A DNA stretch of 64,000 bases. It comes from JAPHTQ01 sp050295975. Lineage in GTDB: Bacteria; Pseudomonadota; Gammaproteobacteria; Thiohalomonadales; Thiohalomonadaceae. Below the pieces are notes generated by a model that did no database searches, was not told the DNA's origin, and was given only the letters and a program-made list of their open reading frames with translations. Both the position numbers and the translations under genes were made by a program. Positions 51,332 through 61,043 of the stretch are shown one piece after another (positions within the stretch are counted from its first letter, which is position 1; every line of letters starts with the position of its first letter). The stretch covers positions 1-64,000 of the forward strand of contig JBNKQR010000004.1 of NCBI GenBank assembly GCA_050295975.1, read 5' to 3'.

Positions 51332-52197
51332 GCCAGCCCGTCCATCAGCTGCCTGCTCTGTACCAGGCGCTCGACAAAAAATTCGAGACTGCCAGTCGCA
51401 GAACTGGGCATAGGCCATTTATCGGCACGTTTGGCTATATCCTTGAATGCGCTTGAAATCTTGCTGCCGGGATAGGCATCGACCACCGGCCGCTGCATTT
51501 TCACCGCCTTGCGCAGATATTCGTCGTAGGGAATGCTGCCCATAAAATCGAGCATCGCGTCGTCGAGGAAACGCTCAGTCACCTTGACCAGCTTGGCGAA
51601 CAGCTCGCGCCCCTCGTTCTCAGTGTGGGCCATATTGGCCAGTACGCGAAAACGGCGAATACCGTGGTCGCGGTTGAGCAGTTTTATCAGGGCGTAAGCA
51701 TCGGTGATCGAGGCGGGCTCATCACACACCACCACAATGACCTCCTGCGCGGCCTTGGAAAAACTGACCACACTGTCGGAGATCCCGGCAGCGGTATCGA
51801 CGATGAGGATATCTACATCGGTATTCAGTTCACTGAAGGCACGAATCAGTCCCGCATGTTCCGCCGGACTCAGTTCCGCCATGTTCTGGATTCCAGAAGA
51901 GGCAGGGATCACCTGAATATCACCAGGTGCCTCAAGGATGATCTCCTCCAGAGTACATTCGCCCTTGATGACATGGGAAAGATTGCGCGACGGTTGCAGG
52001 CCAAGCATCACATCGACGTTGGCGAGGCCGAGATCCGCATCCATAATCATGACCTTTTTGCCCAACTGGCTGAAGGCGGTCGCAAGATTGACCGAAACAT
52101 TGGTCTTGCCGACTCCCCCCTTGCCGCTGGCCACGGCGATCACACGGACCGGTTTTGGTTTGGCCATACGTCTTAACCCCTCTGCTTGATCGGTCAT
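51328..52197 (-). CDS. fleN: Flagellar number regulator FleN (FlhG)
   Basis: A 289-residue MinD-type ATPase that limits flagellar number, working against FlhF. The N-terminal activation helix TDQAEGLRRMA, which stimulates FlhF GTPase in homologues, precedes the Walker motifs ASGKGGVGKTNVSVNLA, MIMDADLGLANVDVML and VDTAAGISDSVV. The ATG at 52197 places this helix at the N-terminus. It ends inside fliA and starts 25 bases after the flhF stop. Confidence 0.94.
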   Translation of the reverse strand: MTDQAEGLRRMAKPKPVRVIAVASGKGGVGKTNVSVNLATAFSQLGKKVMIMDADLGLANVDVMLGLQPSRNLSHVIKGECTLEEIILEAPGDIQVIPASSGIQNMAELSPAEHAGLIRAFSELNTDVDILIVDTAAGISDSVVSFSKAAQEVIVVVCDEPASITDAYALIKLLNRDHGIRRFRVLANMAHTENEGRELFAKLVKVTERFLDDAMLDFMGSIPYDEYLRKAVKMQRPVVDAYPGSKISSAFKDIAKRADKWPMPSSATGSLEFFVERLVQSRQLMDGLA

Positions 52198-52222
52198 CAC
52201 TACCTCAATGACAGTGTGTAAT

Positions 52223-53383
52223 TCAGCCTGCCATCCTTCCAAATTCCATTACCAGACGCTCCTCGGCAGGCTTTTCGGGGAGCTGCTGTAGTTGTTGTAC
52301 ACAACGGTTCACCAGGTTGTTGCTGCGCCCGGGGTGGAGGTCTTCAGGTACCCGCTGACCGTCACTGACGTAGGCCACCGGTAGCCGGTTTTGCACTACC
52401 ACCGAGAGCGCCTCTCCCGGCACCATGGTCTCGTCCATCTTTGTCAGAATAGCACCTTCGAGCTTAACCTTACCAAAGCTGCGTAATACCTCATCCAGGC
52501 TGCTACGCTGACTGGATGCAGAGAGTACCGCATAGCTGCGGATCGGCAAGCTACTTTGATGCAACATACCGAACTGCTCTCCCAGACGTATGTCACGCTG
52601 GCTCATCCCGGCAGTATCAATTAACACCAGTTTTTTGTCGCTTAGTGTCTGCAGAATGGTGCGCAACTCCTCACCATCTTTTGCCACATGCACCGGTGCG
52701 CCAAGGATCTGACCATAGGTACGCAACTGCTGGTGTGCACCGATGCGATAACTGTCGGTGGTGACCAGGGCCACCTTGTTCGGACCGTGGCGCAGGGTGA
52801 AACGCGCTGCCAGTTTCGCCACGCTGGTAGTTTTACCTGCACCCGCAGGACCGAGCAGCGCAACAATACCGCCGCGATTGAGGATGTCATCGTTGGTCAC
52901 CATCACCCTGGTGGCAAGCAGAGTCAGGGCACGACGCCAGTTCTGGTTCATATCTTTGGTATAGGGCAACTTCGCTGCAACACTGCGACAGAGATCGGGG
53001 TGGAGTCCCATCTGCAACAGCCGCTCCAGCAACTTGGCCTGTTGCGGATGTTTGTGCTTCATGTTCTTCCAGCCGATGCCACTGAGCTGATTCTCCAGCA
53101 CTCCGCGCAGCATATTGATCTCATCGCGCATCGCCACCAGTGCCGGGTCCTGTGACCACTCAATCATTGGCCGGTTACCCGTCACCTTGGGCTGGGCTGC
53201 GCTTGTCTCAGTAGTGCCATTGAGACTGTGGTACATCTTTTCGTCGTAATCCATGGCAGCGACGATCTCAATACCGCCATCGACCCGACGATTGGAAAGG
53301 ATCACGGCATCTGGCCCCTGCGCTTCGCGCACCATCTGAATGGCTTGACGCATGTCGGTAGCAAAGTAGCGTTTGATTTTCAT
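52223..53383 (-). CDS. flhF: Flagellar SRP-type GTPase FlhF
   Basis: A 386-residue GTPase that sets polar flagellar position. N-terminal B domain (MKIKRYFATDMRQAIQMVRE), N domain and G domain with P-loop LLGPAGAGKTTSVAKLAARF, then VTTDSYRIGAHQQL, LIDTAGMSQRD and the G4-like ILTKMDET. The ATG at 53383 matches the family start although GAGGA directly abuts it. A GTG five codons upstream, at 53398, is the alternative. Confidence 0.94.
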   Translation of the reverse strand: MKIKRYFATDMRQAIQMVREAQGPDAVILSNRRVDGGIEIVAAMDYDEKMYHSLNGTTETSAAQPKVTGNRPMIEWSQDPALVAMRDEINMLRGVLENQLSGIGWKNMKHKHPQQAKLLERLLQMGLHPDLCRSVAAKLPYTKDMNQNWRRALTLLATRVMVTNDDILNRGGIVALLGPAGAGKTTSVAKLAARFTLRHGPNKVALVTTDSYRIGAHQQLRTYGQILGAPVHVAKDGEELRTILQTLSDKKLVLIDTAGMSQRDIRLGEQFGMLHQSSLPIRSYAVLSASSQRSSLDEVLRSFGKVKLEGAILTKMDETMVPGEALSVVVQNRLPVAYVSDGQRVPEDLHPGRSNNLVNRCVQQLQQLPEKPAEERLVMEFGRMAG

Positions 53384-53425
53384 TCCTCTAACCCTCACTC
53401 AGCCCGGTGTTTGCCGGGCAACTGG

Positions 53426-55534
53426 TCAGCCCGTCTGTTTGCCTACGGTTGCCACGATTCTGAGTTGTTTGTCGTCCGGGATCTCGTTATACGAGAGTAC
53501 GTTCAACCCTGAAATCGTGTGTCTGGTAAAGCGGGCCAACAGTTCGCGTATCGGTGGTGCCACCAGCAGTACCGCCGGTTTGCCTGACGCCTCCTGCTTT
53601 TGCGCGCTGTCGGCCAATCCCTGGTGCAGGCGTTCAGCCAACATTGGCTCGATGCCCGCGCCCCCTTCAGCGGAGGCCTGTACACTCTCAAGCAATATGC
53701 GTTCCAGTTCAGGGGAGAGGGTAATCACCTCGAGCTGAGCTCTTAAGCCGTTGATTTTCTGAACAATCATCCGCCCCATTGCAACCCGCGCCATGGCAGT
53801 CAAATTCCCGGCATCTTTAACCCGAATCGCACTCTCCGCCAGAGATTCGGCGATGGTGCGAATGTCGCGGATCGGAATGCCTTCTGCCAGCAGGTTCTGC
53901 AGCACCTTAACCACGGTACCCAGCGGCAGGTTGTTGGGGACCAGGTCCTCGACCAGCTTGGGCGCACTCTTGCCCAACTGCTCCAGTAGCTTTTGCACCT
54001 CTTCGTGACCGAGCAGTTCATGGGCATGCTCCTGCAGCGCCTGACTCAGGTGGGTGGCAACAACGGTATTGGGGTCGACCACGGTATAACCCAGCCCCTG
54101 AGCATGCTCACGCTGGCTTGGGGTAATCCAGACCGCATCAAGACCGAAGGCTGGGTCCTTACCGTTGATCCCCTCCACACTGCCGAAGACCTGACCCGGA
54201 TTGATCGCCATCTCCCGCTCTGGATGGATCTCCGCTTCTCCTACGTTGACCCCCATCATGCTGAGGCGATAAGAGTTGGGCGGCAGGTCGAGGTTGTCGC
54301 GAATATGTACCGGTGGAACAAGGAAACCCAACTCCTGAGAGAGCTTACGCCGCACGCCCTTGATTCGAGCCATCAGCTCACCGCCCTGAGATTTGTCTAC
54401 TAGTGGAATCAGGCGGTAACCCACCTCCAGACCGATGGGATCAACCATCGGCACATCGTCCCAACTCAGGTCACGGCTCTCCGCCGGAGGTGGTGCAGCC
54501 GCCTGTTCTTCAAGTTGCTGCTGCTGAGCCTCCTGCAGGATCTGCTCCTGACGTTGCTTCGCCTTCCACCATGCAGCGCCACCGGTAGCCGCTGCGAGCA
54601 ACAGAAACGGGAAATTGGGCATTCCGGGGATCATCCCCAACAGCCCCAGTACTCCAGCGGTCACACCGAGAACCTTGGGGTTGCTGAGCAGTTGCCCCAT
54701 CATCTGCTCACTCATGTTCTCCGAAGTGGTTACCCGGGTCACGATAATGCCGGCAGCAGTAGAGAGGACCAGTGAGGGTATCTGCGCCACCAGACCATCA
54801 CCGATGGTCAGCAGGGCATACACCTGAGCCGCGTCACCGAAGTTCATGCTGTGTTGCACCACACCGATGGCGAGACCGCCGATGATGTTGATCAAGGTGA
54901 TCAGAATTCCGGCCACCGCGTCGCCACGCACGAATTTGCTGGCACCGTCCATGGAACCGTAGAAGTCGGCCTCAGCAGCGACTTCAAGACGGCGGCGGCG
55001 TGCCTCATCCTGATCGATCAGACCAGCATTAAGATCCGCATCGATGGCCATCTGCTTACCGGGCATCGCATCAAGGGTGAAACGTGCACTTACCTCGGAG
55101 ATCCGTCCGGCACCCTTGGTCACCACCACGAAGTTGATGATCACCAGAATGACAAAGACCACCAGACCAACCGCGTAGTTACCACCTACGACGAAGTCAC
55201 CGAAGGATTGAATTACCTGACCCGCCGCACCGGGACCGGTGTGACCGTTAAGCAGCACCACCCGGGTCGAGGCAACGTTAAGCGCCAGTCGCAACAAGGT
55301 GGCAATCAATAGAATGGTAGGAAATACCGCAAAATCCATCGGCCGCAGAGCATAGACCGTGACCAGCAGGATGATCAGCGACAGGGTGATATTAAAGGTG
55401 AAAAAGATGTCGAGCAGAAACGGTGGCAACGGCAGCACCACCATCGCCAGCAGCAGCACCACGATAAGTGGCGCGCCAAGACCGGTGCGTGTCATCTGCA
55501 CCAGTGCAGGAGTGAGGCGGTTAGCATCGGCCAT
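53426..55534 (-). CDS. flhA: Flagellar export apparatus protein FlhA
   Basis: A 702-residue export gate protein: about eight membrane helices in residues 1-320, containing the FHIPEP-type loop with VSARFTLDAMPGKQMAIDAD. A large cytoplasmic domain follows (about 370-702) that binds export substrates and chaperones. It begins at the last base of flhB and is 42 bases upstream of flhF. Confidence 0.97.
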   Translation of the reverse strand: MADANRLTPALVQMTRTGLGAPLIVVLLLAMVVLPLPPFLLDIFFTFNITLSLIILLVTVYALRPMDFAVFPTILLIATLLRLALNVASTRVVLLNGHTGPGAAGQVIQSFGDFVVGGNYAVGLVVFVILVIINFVVVTKGAGRISEVSARFTLDAMPGKQMAIDADLNAGLIDQDEARRRRLEVAAEADFYGSMDGASKFVRGDAVAGILITLINIIGGLAIGVVQHSMNFGDAAQVYALLTIGDGLVAQIPSLVLSTAAGIIVTRVTTSENMSEQMMGQLLSNPKVLGVTAGVLGLLGMIPGMPNFPFLLLAAATGGAAWWKAKQRQEQILQEAQQQQLEEQAAAPPPAESRDLSWDDVPMVDPIGLEVGYRLIPLVDKSQGGELMARIKGVRRKLSQELGFLVPPVHIRDNLDLPPNSYRLSMMGVNVGEAEIHPEREMAINPGQVFGSVEGINGKDPAFGLDAVWITPSQREHAQGLGYTVVDPNTVVATHLSQALQEHAHELLGHEEVQKLLEQLGKSAPKLVEDLVPNNLPLGTVVKVLQNLLAEGIPIRDIRTIAESLAESAIRVKDAGNLTAMARVAMGRMIVQKINGLRAQLEVITLSPELERILLESVQASAEGGAGIEPMLAERLHQGLADSAQKQEASGKPAVLLVAPPIRELLARFTRHTISGLNVLSYNEIPDDKQLRIVATVGKQTG

Positions 55535-56694
55535 TATTCTTCACCTCTCTCGTCATCGGGTGAGTCGCGGCGCAGATCCTCAGGGATCGGCAGATCATGC
55601 AACTCGTGCATCTCGTCGCGACTGTAAATAGGACTGCGCTTGAGCGCGTAGACATAGGCCAGTACCTGAGCCACGGCTCGGTAGAGCCCTTCCGGGATCG
55701 GCATATTCAGTTCGGTGCTGTAGTAGATAGCGCGGGCCAGAGGCGGTGCGGAGAGGACCGGCACATCGTGCTCGCTGGCCACGGTTCGAATACGTCCGGC
55801 CAGCAGATCGCTGCCCCTGGCGACCACAATCGGCGCACCCATTTTGGTCGGCTCATAACGCAGCGCCACGGCGAAATGGGTCGGGTTGGTAACCACCACG
55901 TCGGCCTTTGGCACCTCCTCCATCATTCTTCGCTGCGCCATCTCCTGTTGCAGACTGCGCTGACGATTCTTGATCTCCGGACTACCCTCGGTCTGCTTGA
56001 ACTCCTCCTTGATCTCCTGACGGGTCATCTTGATCTGACGGTGGTAATCCCACAGCTGGAACGGCACATCAATGGCTGCCACCAGCAGTAACGCAGAACT
56101 TAAAAAGAGAAAGGCCCAACCTAGCAGGCTACCCGCGTGGGTCATCGCCTGCTCCAGCGGCTCACTACCGAGACCCAGGAATTTGTCCCCTTGCAGCCTC
56201 AGCAACAACAGCGCTACCCCGGCGACCAGGGTGAACTTGGCCAGCCCTTTAAACATCTCCATCACGCCGCGCCAGGCGAAAACTCGCCCCAGTCCCTTAA
56301 CCGGATCGAGCTTCTCCCATTTGAAGGCCATCGCCTGGGTGGAGAAACTCCAGCCCCCCAGTGCCATCGCGGCACCCAGTGCAGCCAGCACCATGAGGAT
56401 GAAAAAGGGTAGAAACAGCCACAGCGCTTCGAGAATGGACTCGGTCAGGGCGACAGTCATTGCTGCATCGTTAAAGATCATACTGCGCGGGATAAGAAAA
56501 TCGTTGTGGAGCAGACCGACCATACCGCGTACCAGGGAATCTCCCATGGCGAGAAAAACAGTCGCCGCCATCAGCAGCGCCATCACTGTATTCAGTTCAC
56601 GGGAACGAGCGATCTGCCCCTTCTCTCGCGCCTCCCGTTGGCGTTTGGGGGTCGCCTCTTCCGTGCGTTCCTGGCCGTCGCTGTTTTCAGCCAT
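55534..56694 (-). CDS. flhB: Flagellar export switch protein FlhB
   Basis: A 386-residue protein with four membrane helices and a cytoplasmic domain with the autocleavage site NPTH in DVVVTNPTHFAVALRYEPTK. The N-terminus SDGQERTEEATPKRQREARE is family-typical. Cleavage at NPTH switches export from hook to filament substrates. It overlaps fliR and flhA by one base each. A separate FlhB2-type domain is encoded at 37896. Confidence 0.97.
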   Translation of the reverse strand: MAENSDGQERTEEATPKRQREAREKGQIARSRELNTVMALLMAATVFLAMGDSLVRGMVGLLHNDFLIPRSMIFNDAAMTVALTESILEALWLFLPFFILMVLAALGAAMALGGWSFSTQAMAFKWEKLDPVKGLGRVFAWRGVMEMFKGLAKFTLVAGVALLLLRLQGDKFLGLGSEPLEQAMTHAGSLLGWAFLFLSSALLLVAAIDVPFQLWDYHRQIKMTRQEIKEEFKQTEGSPEIKNRQRSLQQEMAQRRMMEEVPKADVVVTNPTHFAVALRYEPTKMGAPIVVARGSDLLAGRIRTVASEHDVPVLSAPPLARAIYYSTELNMPIPEGLYRAVAQVLAYVYALKRSPIYSRDEMHELHDLPIPEDLRRDSPDDERGEE

Positions 56695-57485
56695 CAGCGT
56701 GCGCCTCCCAATAACAGATACTGCACCAGGTCAAAACCGCGTTCGACGATCTGGCTGAACTGCGGTACCACACTGGGCAGGGTGTAGAGAATCACCACGA
56801 AACCCATAATCATCGCCACCGGGAAACCGATGGCAAAGATATTGAGCTGTGGTGCGGAACGGGCCATCACACCAAAGGCGATGTTCACCACCAGCAGCGA
56901 GGCCATCGCTGGCAGGGCCAACCACAACGCGCCAGCGAACATCTGCGTTCCCCAGGCGGCAACGGCGTGGAAGCCGTCAGCACCGATGCCGCTCTCACCG
57001 ATAGGCAGGAGACGGAAGCTCTCCACCAGCAAATTAATGAGTACCAGATGGCCATTCATGCCGAGGAACAACAGAGTGGTCATGATGATGTAGAGCTGAC
57101 TGAGCACCGGCACCTGGGTACCGTTTTGTGGGTCGACCATGGAGGCGAAACCGAGACCCATCTGCATCGCGATTAACTGGCCACCGGTAACGATGGAGGA
57201 GAAAACCAGCATCAGGGCGAAGCCCATCGCTGCACCGATCAGCAGTTGTTGCAGGATGATGGCGATAGCCGACCAGGAGAAAGGGGTTACCTCTGGTACT
57301 GATTCGAGTATTGGCATTACCAGCAGAGTTACCGCCAGTGCCAGTATCAGACGCACCCTTACCGGGATGTTACTGGAGCCGGTGATCGGTGCCACCATAA
57401 AGAGGGTACCGATACGAAAGAACGGCCAGAGAAAACTGCCGACCCAACCCGTGATTTCCGCCATCGTCAGGGTCATGCCGGTCAC
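56694..57485 (-). CDS. fliR: Flagellar export apparatus protein FliR
   Basis: A 263-residue core export-gate subunit with six or so membrane helices; WPFFRIGTLFMVAPITGSSN and the ALPAMASLLVVNIAFGVMAR segment are typical. The GTG at 57485 overlaps the fliQ stop by four bases; an ATG three codons in (57476) is possible. It assembles with FliP and FliQ in the MS ring. Confidence 0.94.
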   Translation of the reverse strand: MTGMTLTMAEITGWVGSFLWPFFRIGTLFMVAPITGSSNIPVRVRLILALAVTLLVMPILESVPEVTPFSWSAIAIILQQLLIGAAMGFALMLVFSSIVTGGQLIAMQMGLGFASMVDPQNGTQVPVLSQLYIIMTTLLFLGMNGHLVLINLLVESFRLLPIGESGIGADGFHAVAAWGTQMFAGALWLALPAMASLLVVNIAFGVMARSAPQLNIFAIGFPVAMIMGFVVILYTLPSVVPQFSQIVERGFDLVQYLLLGGAR

Positions 57486-57751
57486 CCTATTAATGTCGGG
57501 ACGTTGTTAAACAACCGTTGGGTGAAGTCGAGCAGGGTCTGCAACATCCATGGCCCGGCAATCATCAACACCCCAAGGGTAACCAGCAGTTTGGGAATAA
57601 AGCTGAGGGTCATTTCGTTGATCTGAGTCGCTGCCTGGAACATCGCCACCAGCAGACCGACAAACAGCGCGGGCAACAGCACGATGAGGATCAGCACCAC
57701 CAGCAATTGCAGGGTTTGCTGAAATACACTCATTACTGTTTCCGGAGTCAC
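57482..57751 (-). CDS. fliQ: Flagellar export apparatus protein FliQ
   Basis: An 89-residue protein with two membrane helices: LVVLILIVLLPALFVGLLVA, and FIPKLLVTLGVLMIAGPWML. FQAATQINEMTLSFIPK is the family signature. Length is standard. It follows fliP by 12 bases. Confidence 0.96.
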   Translation of the reverse strand: MTPETVMSVFQQTLQLLVVLILIVLLPALFVGLLVAMFQAATQINEMTLSFIPKLLVTLGVLMIAGPWMLQTLLDFTQRLFNNVPTLIG

Positions 57752-57763
57752 CGTTCATCTCTC

Positions 57764-58510
57764 CTATTGCGTTACGTAGAAACTGGCGGCGAGGGTACTC
57801 ATCACCAGCGACCAGCCATCCACCAGCACAAACAACATGATCTTGAACGGCAGCGAGATGATCATCGGCGAGAGCATCATCATACCCATCGACATCAGCA
57901 CGCTGGCTACCACCAGGTCGATAACCAGAAAGGGAATAAACAACAGGAAACCGATCTGAAAAGCGGTCTTCAGTTCACTGGTGACAAAGGCGGGCACCAA
58001 TACAGTCAGCGGTACATCATCGGGCGTTTCGTAACCCTTTTCGTTACCGGCCATACCGGCAAACAGAGCCAGATCTGGTTCGCGCACCTGATTCATCATA
58101 AATTGCTGTAGCGGTTTACTCGCTGCCTTGAGGGCGTCGTTCATTTGCAGTTTTTCACTGAAATAGGGCTGAATCGCCTCGTTGTTAATACGATCAAAAA
58201 CCGGCGCCATAACAAAGAAAGTGAGAAACAGTGAAAGTCCTACCAGTACCTGACCGGAAGGTGCCTGCATCAGACCGATCGCCTGACGCAGGATCGCCAG
58301 CACGATGATGATGCGGGTGAACGAGGTCATCATCATCACCCCGGCAGGAATGAAGGTGAGCAGGGTCATCAACAGCAATAGCTGGATGCTCAGGCTGTAG
58401 CTCTGTTCACCGTTGGCAGCGGTGGTAACGGTCACCGCCTCCAGGCCGGGTTGTGCAGCAGAGACGGCAATGGGAAATAGCAGCAGGGTGATGGCGAGAA
58501 GCTTTTTCAT
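57764..58510 (-). CDS. fliP: Flagellar export apparatus protein FliP
   Basis: A 248-residue protein with a cleavable signal peptide (MKKLLAITLLLFPIAVSAAQ) and four membrane helices. Signatures are MMTSFTRIIIVLAILRQAIG, PPxQ-region equivalents near APSGQVLVGLSLFLTFFVM, and the conserved VLMSMGMMMLSPMIISLPFK. It overlaps the fliO stop by four bases. Confidence 0.97.
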   Translation of the reverse strand: MKKLLAITLLLFPIAVSAAQPGLEAVTVTTAANGEQSYSLSIQLLLLMTLLTFIPAGVMMMTSFTRIIIVLAILRQAIGLMQAPSGQVLVGLSLFLTFFVMAPVFDRINNEAIQPYFSEKLQMNDALKAASKPLQQFMMNQVREPDLALFAGMAGNEKGYETPDDVPLTVLVPAFVTSELKTAFQIGFLLFIPFLVIDLVVASVLMSMGMMMLSPMIISLPFKIMLFVLVDGWSLVMSTLAASFYVTQ

Positions 58511-58953
58511 TGCTGCTCTCCACCGCGGCGTTTGAGTACCGCAGCCAAACGTTCGGCAAAATTTTCCGTGGGGGTTGAAGTGTTGTCCTGAGGCATCAGC
58601 GGCTGGTCAAACACATGCAGGGTACGCACGTTGCCCTGGGCAACACCGAGCAGTAGTTGAGTCTCCCCTGCCTGCACCAGTACCACACGTTCACGCTGGC
58701 CGACCGAGACCGAAGCAAGCAGGCGCAACGCACCCTGTCCGGCAAAGTTACCGAGACTCATGCGGCGGAAAAACCAGGCTGCAACACCAATGAGGAGCAG
58801 AACAAAGAGTAGTGCGAAGAAGACCTGTAAAACATCACCCGCGCCAAGCGGATCATTCAAACGCGCTGCTGCCTTTGGCAAACGCTCTGCATCCGCCGCA
58901 TGCAGGGTGGCGGGCAGGATAAACAGCAGGCAAAACAGCATACGTTTGAACAT
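58507..58953 (-). CDS. fliO: Flagellar biogenesis protein FliO
   Basis: A 148-residue protein: signal peptide (MFKRMLFCLLFILPATLHAA), one membrane helix (VLQVFFALLFVLLLIGVAAW) and a cytoplasmic domain with VSVGQRERVVLVQAGETQLL, the FliO signature. It assists FliP assembly. It lies between fliN (12 bases) and fliP (overlap). Confidence 0.92.
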   Translation of the reverse strand: MFKRMLFCLLFILPATLHAADAERLPKAAARLNDPLGAGDVLQVFFALLFVLLLIGVAAWFFRRMSLGNFAGQGALRLLASVSVGQRERVVLVQAGETQLLLGVAQGNVRTLHVFDQPLMPQDNTSTPTENFAERLAAVLKRRGGEQQ

Positions 58954-58965
58954 AAAGAGACACCA

Positions 58966-59361
58966 TTATTTAAGTTTTTTCACTCGTTCAGCCGGACTTA
59001 TTACGTCGGTCAGGCGGATACCGTATTTTTCGTTCACCACGACCACCTCTCCATGGGCGATCAGGGTGCCGTTAACCATCACGTCCAGCGGCTCACCCGC
59101 CAGACGATCCAGCTCCACCACTGAGCCCTGATTGAGTTGCAGCAGGTTACGGATGTTGATGCGGGTGCGGCCGATCTCCATTGAGATGGTCACCGGGATA
59201 TCAAGAATGACATCCATGTTGACATCTTCAGATCCGGGGCCCACCGCGTCATCGCGGAGCTCCTGCATTGGTGCGGGTTCAGCCTCCACACCCTGCTCGG
59301 CCATCGCTTCGGCCCAGTCGTCGCTGACTGCTTCGTCGTCTGTTGTCGTTTCGTCGTTCAT
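58966..59361 (-). CDS. fliN: Flagellar motor switch protein FliN
   Basis: A 131-residue C-ring protein. An acidic N-terminal extension (about 1-50) leads to the SpoA domain: DIPVTISMEIGRTRINIRNL, NQGSVVELDRLAGEPLDVMV, NGTLIAHGEVVVVNEKYGIR. It binds CheY-P and FliH. It is 15 bases downstream of fliM. Confidence 0.96.
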   Translation of the reverse strand: MNDETTTDDEAVSDDWAEAMAEQGVEAEPAPMQELRDDAVGPGSEDVNMDVILDIPVTISMEIGRTRINIRNLLQLNQGSVVELDRLAGEPLDVMVNGTLIAHGEVVVVNEKYGIRLTDVISPAERVKKLK

Positions 59362-59376
59362 CGCTCAACTCCTGCA

Positions 59377-60366
59377 TTAATGGCCGAGCAGAAAACGCTC
59401 GGCCTGCTTTACGATTTTGATTGCCATCTGGTCATTGGAGACACCCAGATGTCCACGAAATACCGGGACCCCTTCGGCACGTAGTGTTACTAAAGAAGGC
59501 ATGTTGATGGGAATGATGTCTCCCGCCTTGATTTTGAGTACATCACGCAGGCTCAAGGTGGTTTCGGTCAGCGTACTAGTCAGGTCCACCTCGGCATTCT
59601 TCACCTCTTCACGCATTGCGCTGAGCCAACGGTCATCAATATCAGTTCGATCGCTCTGTACTCCAGCATCGAGGACATCGCGGATCGGCTCCAACATTGA
59701 ATAGGGCATGGTGACGTGGATATCACCACCGCCACCCTCCAGTTCCACATGGATCTTGGAGACCACTACCACTTCGGTAGGGCTAACAATGTTGGCGAAC
59801 TGCGGGTTTACTTCGCGGTTGATGTATTCAAAGTTGATGTTCATCACCGGTGCCCACGCCTGATGCAGATCCTTGAACGCCAATTCCATCAGGATCTGAA
59901 TCACTCGCTGCTCAGTTGGGGTGAATTCCCGACCTTCGATCTTGGCGTGGAAACGACCGTCACCACCAAAAAAGTTGTCCACCAGGACGTATACCAGCTT
60001 CGGTTCAAACACCAACAATGCGGTGCCGCGCAGTGGCTTTACCTTGATCATGTTAAGGCTAGTGGGAACGAACAGGGTGTGGATATATTCGGAAAACTTG
60101 AGCATATCCACACCGCCCACCGATAATTCAGCAGAACGGCGTAGCATGTTGAACAGACTGATACGGAAGGCGCGTGAGAAACGCTCATTGACCATTTCCA
60201 GGGTCGGCATGCGACCGCGGACGATACGATCTTCACTGGCGAAGTCATATCGGCGCGCATCCGCATCCTCCAGGCCTGCACCGGTCTCGGTCTCTACATC
60301 ACCGCCGTCTACACCATGAAGCAGCGCATCGATTTCATCCTGGGAGAGAAGGTCTGGATTGGCCAT
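59377..60366 (-). CDS. fliM: Flagellar motor switch protein FliM
   Basis: A 329-residue C-ring protein. The N-terminal LLSQDEIDALLHGV is the CheY-P binding helix, the middle domain has ERFSRAFRISLFNMLRRS, and the C-terminal SpoA domain resembles FliN. It follows fliL by 7 bases. Confidence 0.97.
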   Translation of the reverse strand: MANPDLLSQDEIDALLHGVDGGDVETETGAGLEDADARRYDFASEDRIVRGRMPTLEMVNERFSRAFRISLFNMLRRSAELSVGGVDMLKFSEYIHTLFVPTSLNMIKVKPLRGTALLVFEPKLVYVLVDNFFGGDGRFHAKIEGREFTPTEQRVIQILMELAFKDLHQAWAPVMNINFEYINREVNPQFANIVSPTEVVVVSKIHVELEGGGGDIHVTMPYSMLEPIRDVLDAGVQSDRTDIDDRWLSAMREEVKNAEVDLTSTLTETTLSLRDVLKIKAGDIIPINMPSLVTLRAEGVPVFRGHLGVSNDQMAIKIVKQAERFLLGH

Positions 60367-60373
60367 AGTGGAC

Positions 60374-60907
60374 TCACTGCATCACGAAGCTGGTGAAATA
60401 GACTGACTGGAGCTTTTTCTTCACCCCTGCATTCTGCTTCACGATCTTGTTTACCGCGTCGACGATCTGTCCGCGCAGCGCTTCTTTACCTTCACGACTG
60501 TTGATTGCGTCGTAAGTCTGACTCCCCAGCAACACTAGGATATCGTTACGCACCACCGGGATATTCTCCTCCACAGCGGTAAGTACCTCCTGGTCATAGG
60601 CCATTAACTGGATGTCCACTTGCAGATAGCGGGCCGGTTTGGGATCAGCAAAATTGACCACCATGGTCTCCAGCGGCAAGTAGATCGCCTTTTTCGGCAA
60701 GTTCTTGTCTTCGCTCTCAGTCGCTTCATGCTCTTCGGCTACTACGCCCTCTTCAGTGGACTTATCACCACCGAGGAAGAACAGGGTTGCACCAACACTG
60801 GCACCGATCAGCAGTAGACCAACCACCGCCATGATGATGATGGGTTTCTTACTGCTCGATGCAGGTTTGACGTCGAGGTCGAGATCTTCGTTATCTTCTT
60901 CAGCCAT
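60374..60907 (-). CDS. fliL: Flagellar basal body-associated protein FliL
   Basis: A 177-residue protein: short acidic cytoplasmic N-terminus, one membrane helix (PIIIMAVVGLLLIGASVGAT), then a periplasmic FliL domain (YLPLETMVVNFADPKPARYL to VYFTSFVMQ). It supports stator function. It is the first gene of the long flagellar run, 33 bases downstream of a sigma-54 promoter. Confidence 0.95.
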   Translation of the reverse strand: MAEEDNEDLDLDVKPASSSKKPIIIMAVVGLLLIGASVGATLFFLGGDKSTEEGVVAEEHEATESEDKNLPKKAIYLPLETMVVNFADPKPARYLQVDIQLMAYDQEVLTAVEENIPVVRNDILVLLGSQTYDAINSREGKEALRGQIVDAVNKIVKQNAGVKKKLQSVYFTSFVMQ

Positions 60908-60939
60908 GGCACTATCCTTTTTCAGGTTACTGGGGGAAA

Positions 60940-60955
60940 TGCAAACAGTGTGCCA
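60940..60955 (-). promoter_or_regulatory. Sigma-54 (RpoN) promoter of the fliL operon
   Basis: On the minus strand the sequence is TGGCACACTGTTTGCA, which fits the -24/-12 consensus TGGCAC-N5-TTGCA with the GG and GC elements correctly spaced. The predicted start site lies about 20 bases before the fliL ATG. Polar flagellar cascades (FleQ/FlrC type) use RpoN promoters for this class of genes. Confidence 0.85.
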
Positions 60956-61043
60956 CTGAATTCGGTCACACTAATTTGCTTCTATTTCATTAACTTATAG
61001 AACATATGTGGCGACAGTGAGGCTTCAACCCGAATTGAGAGGG

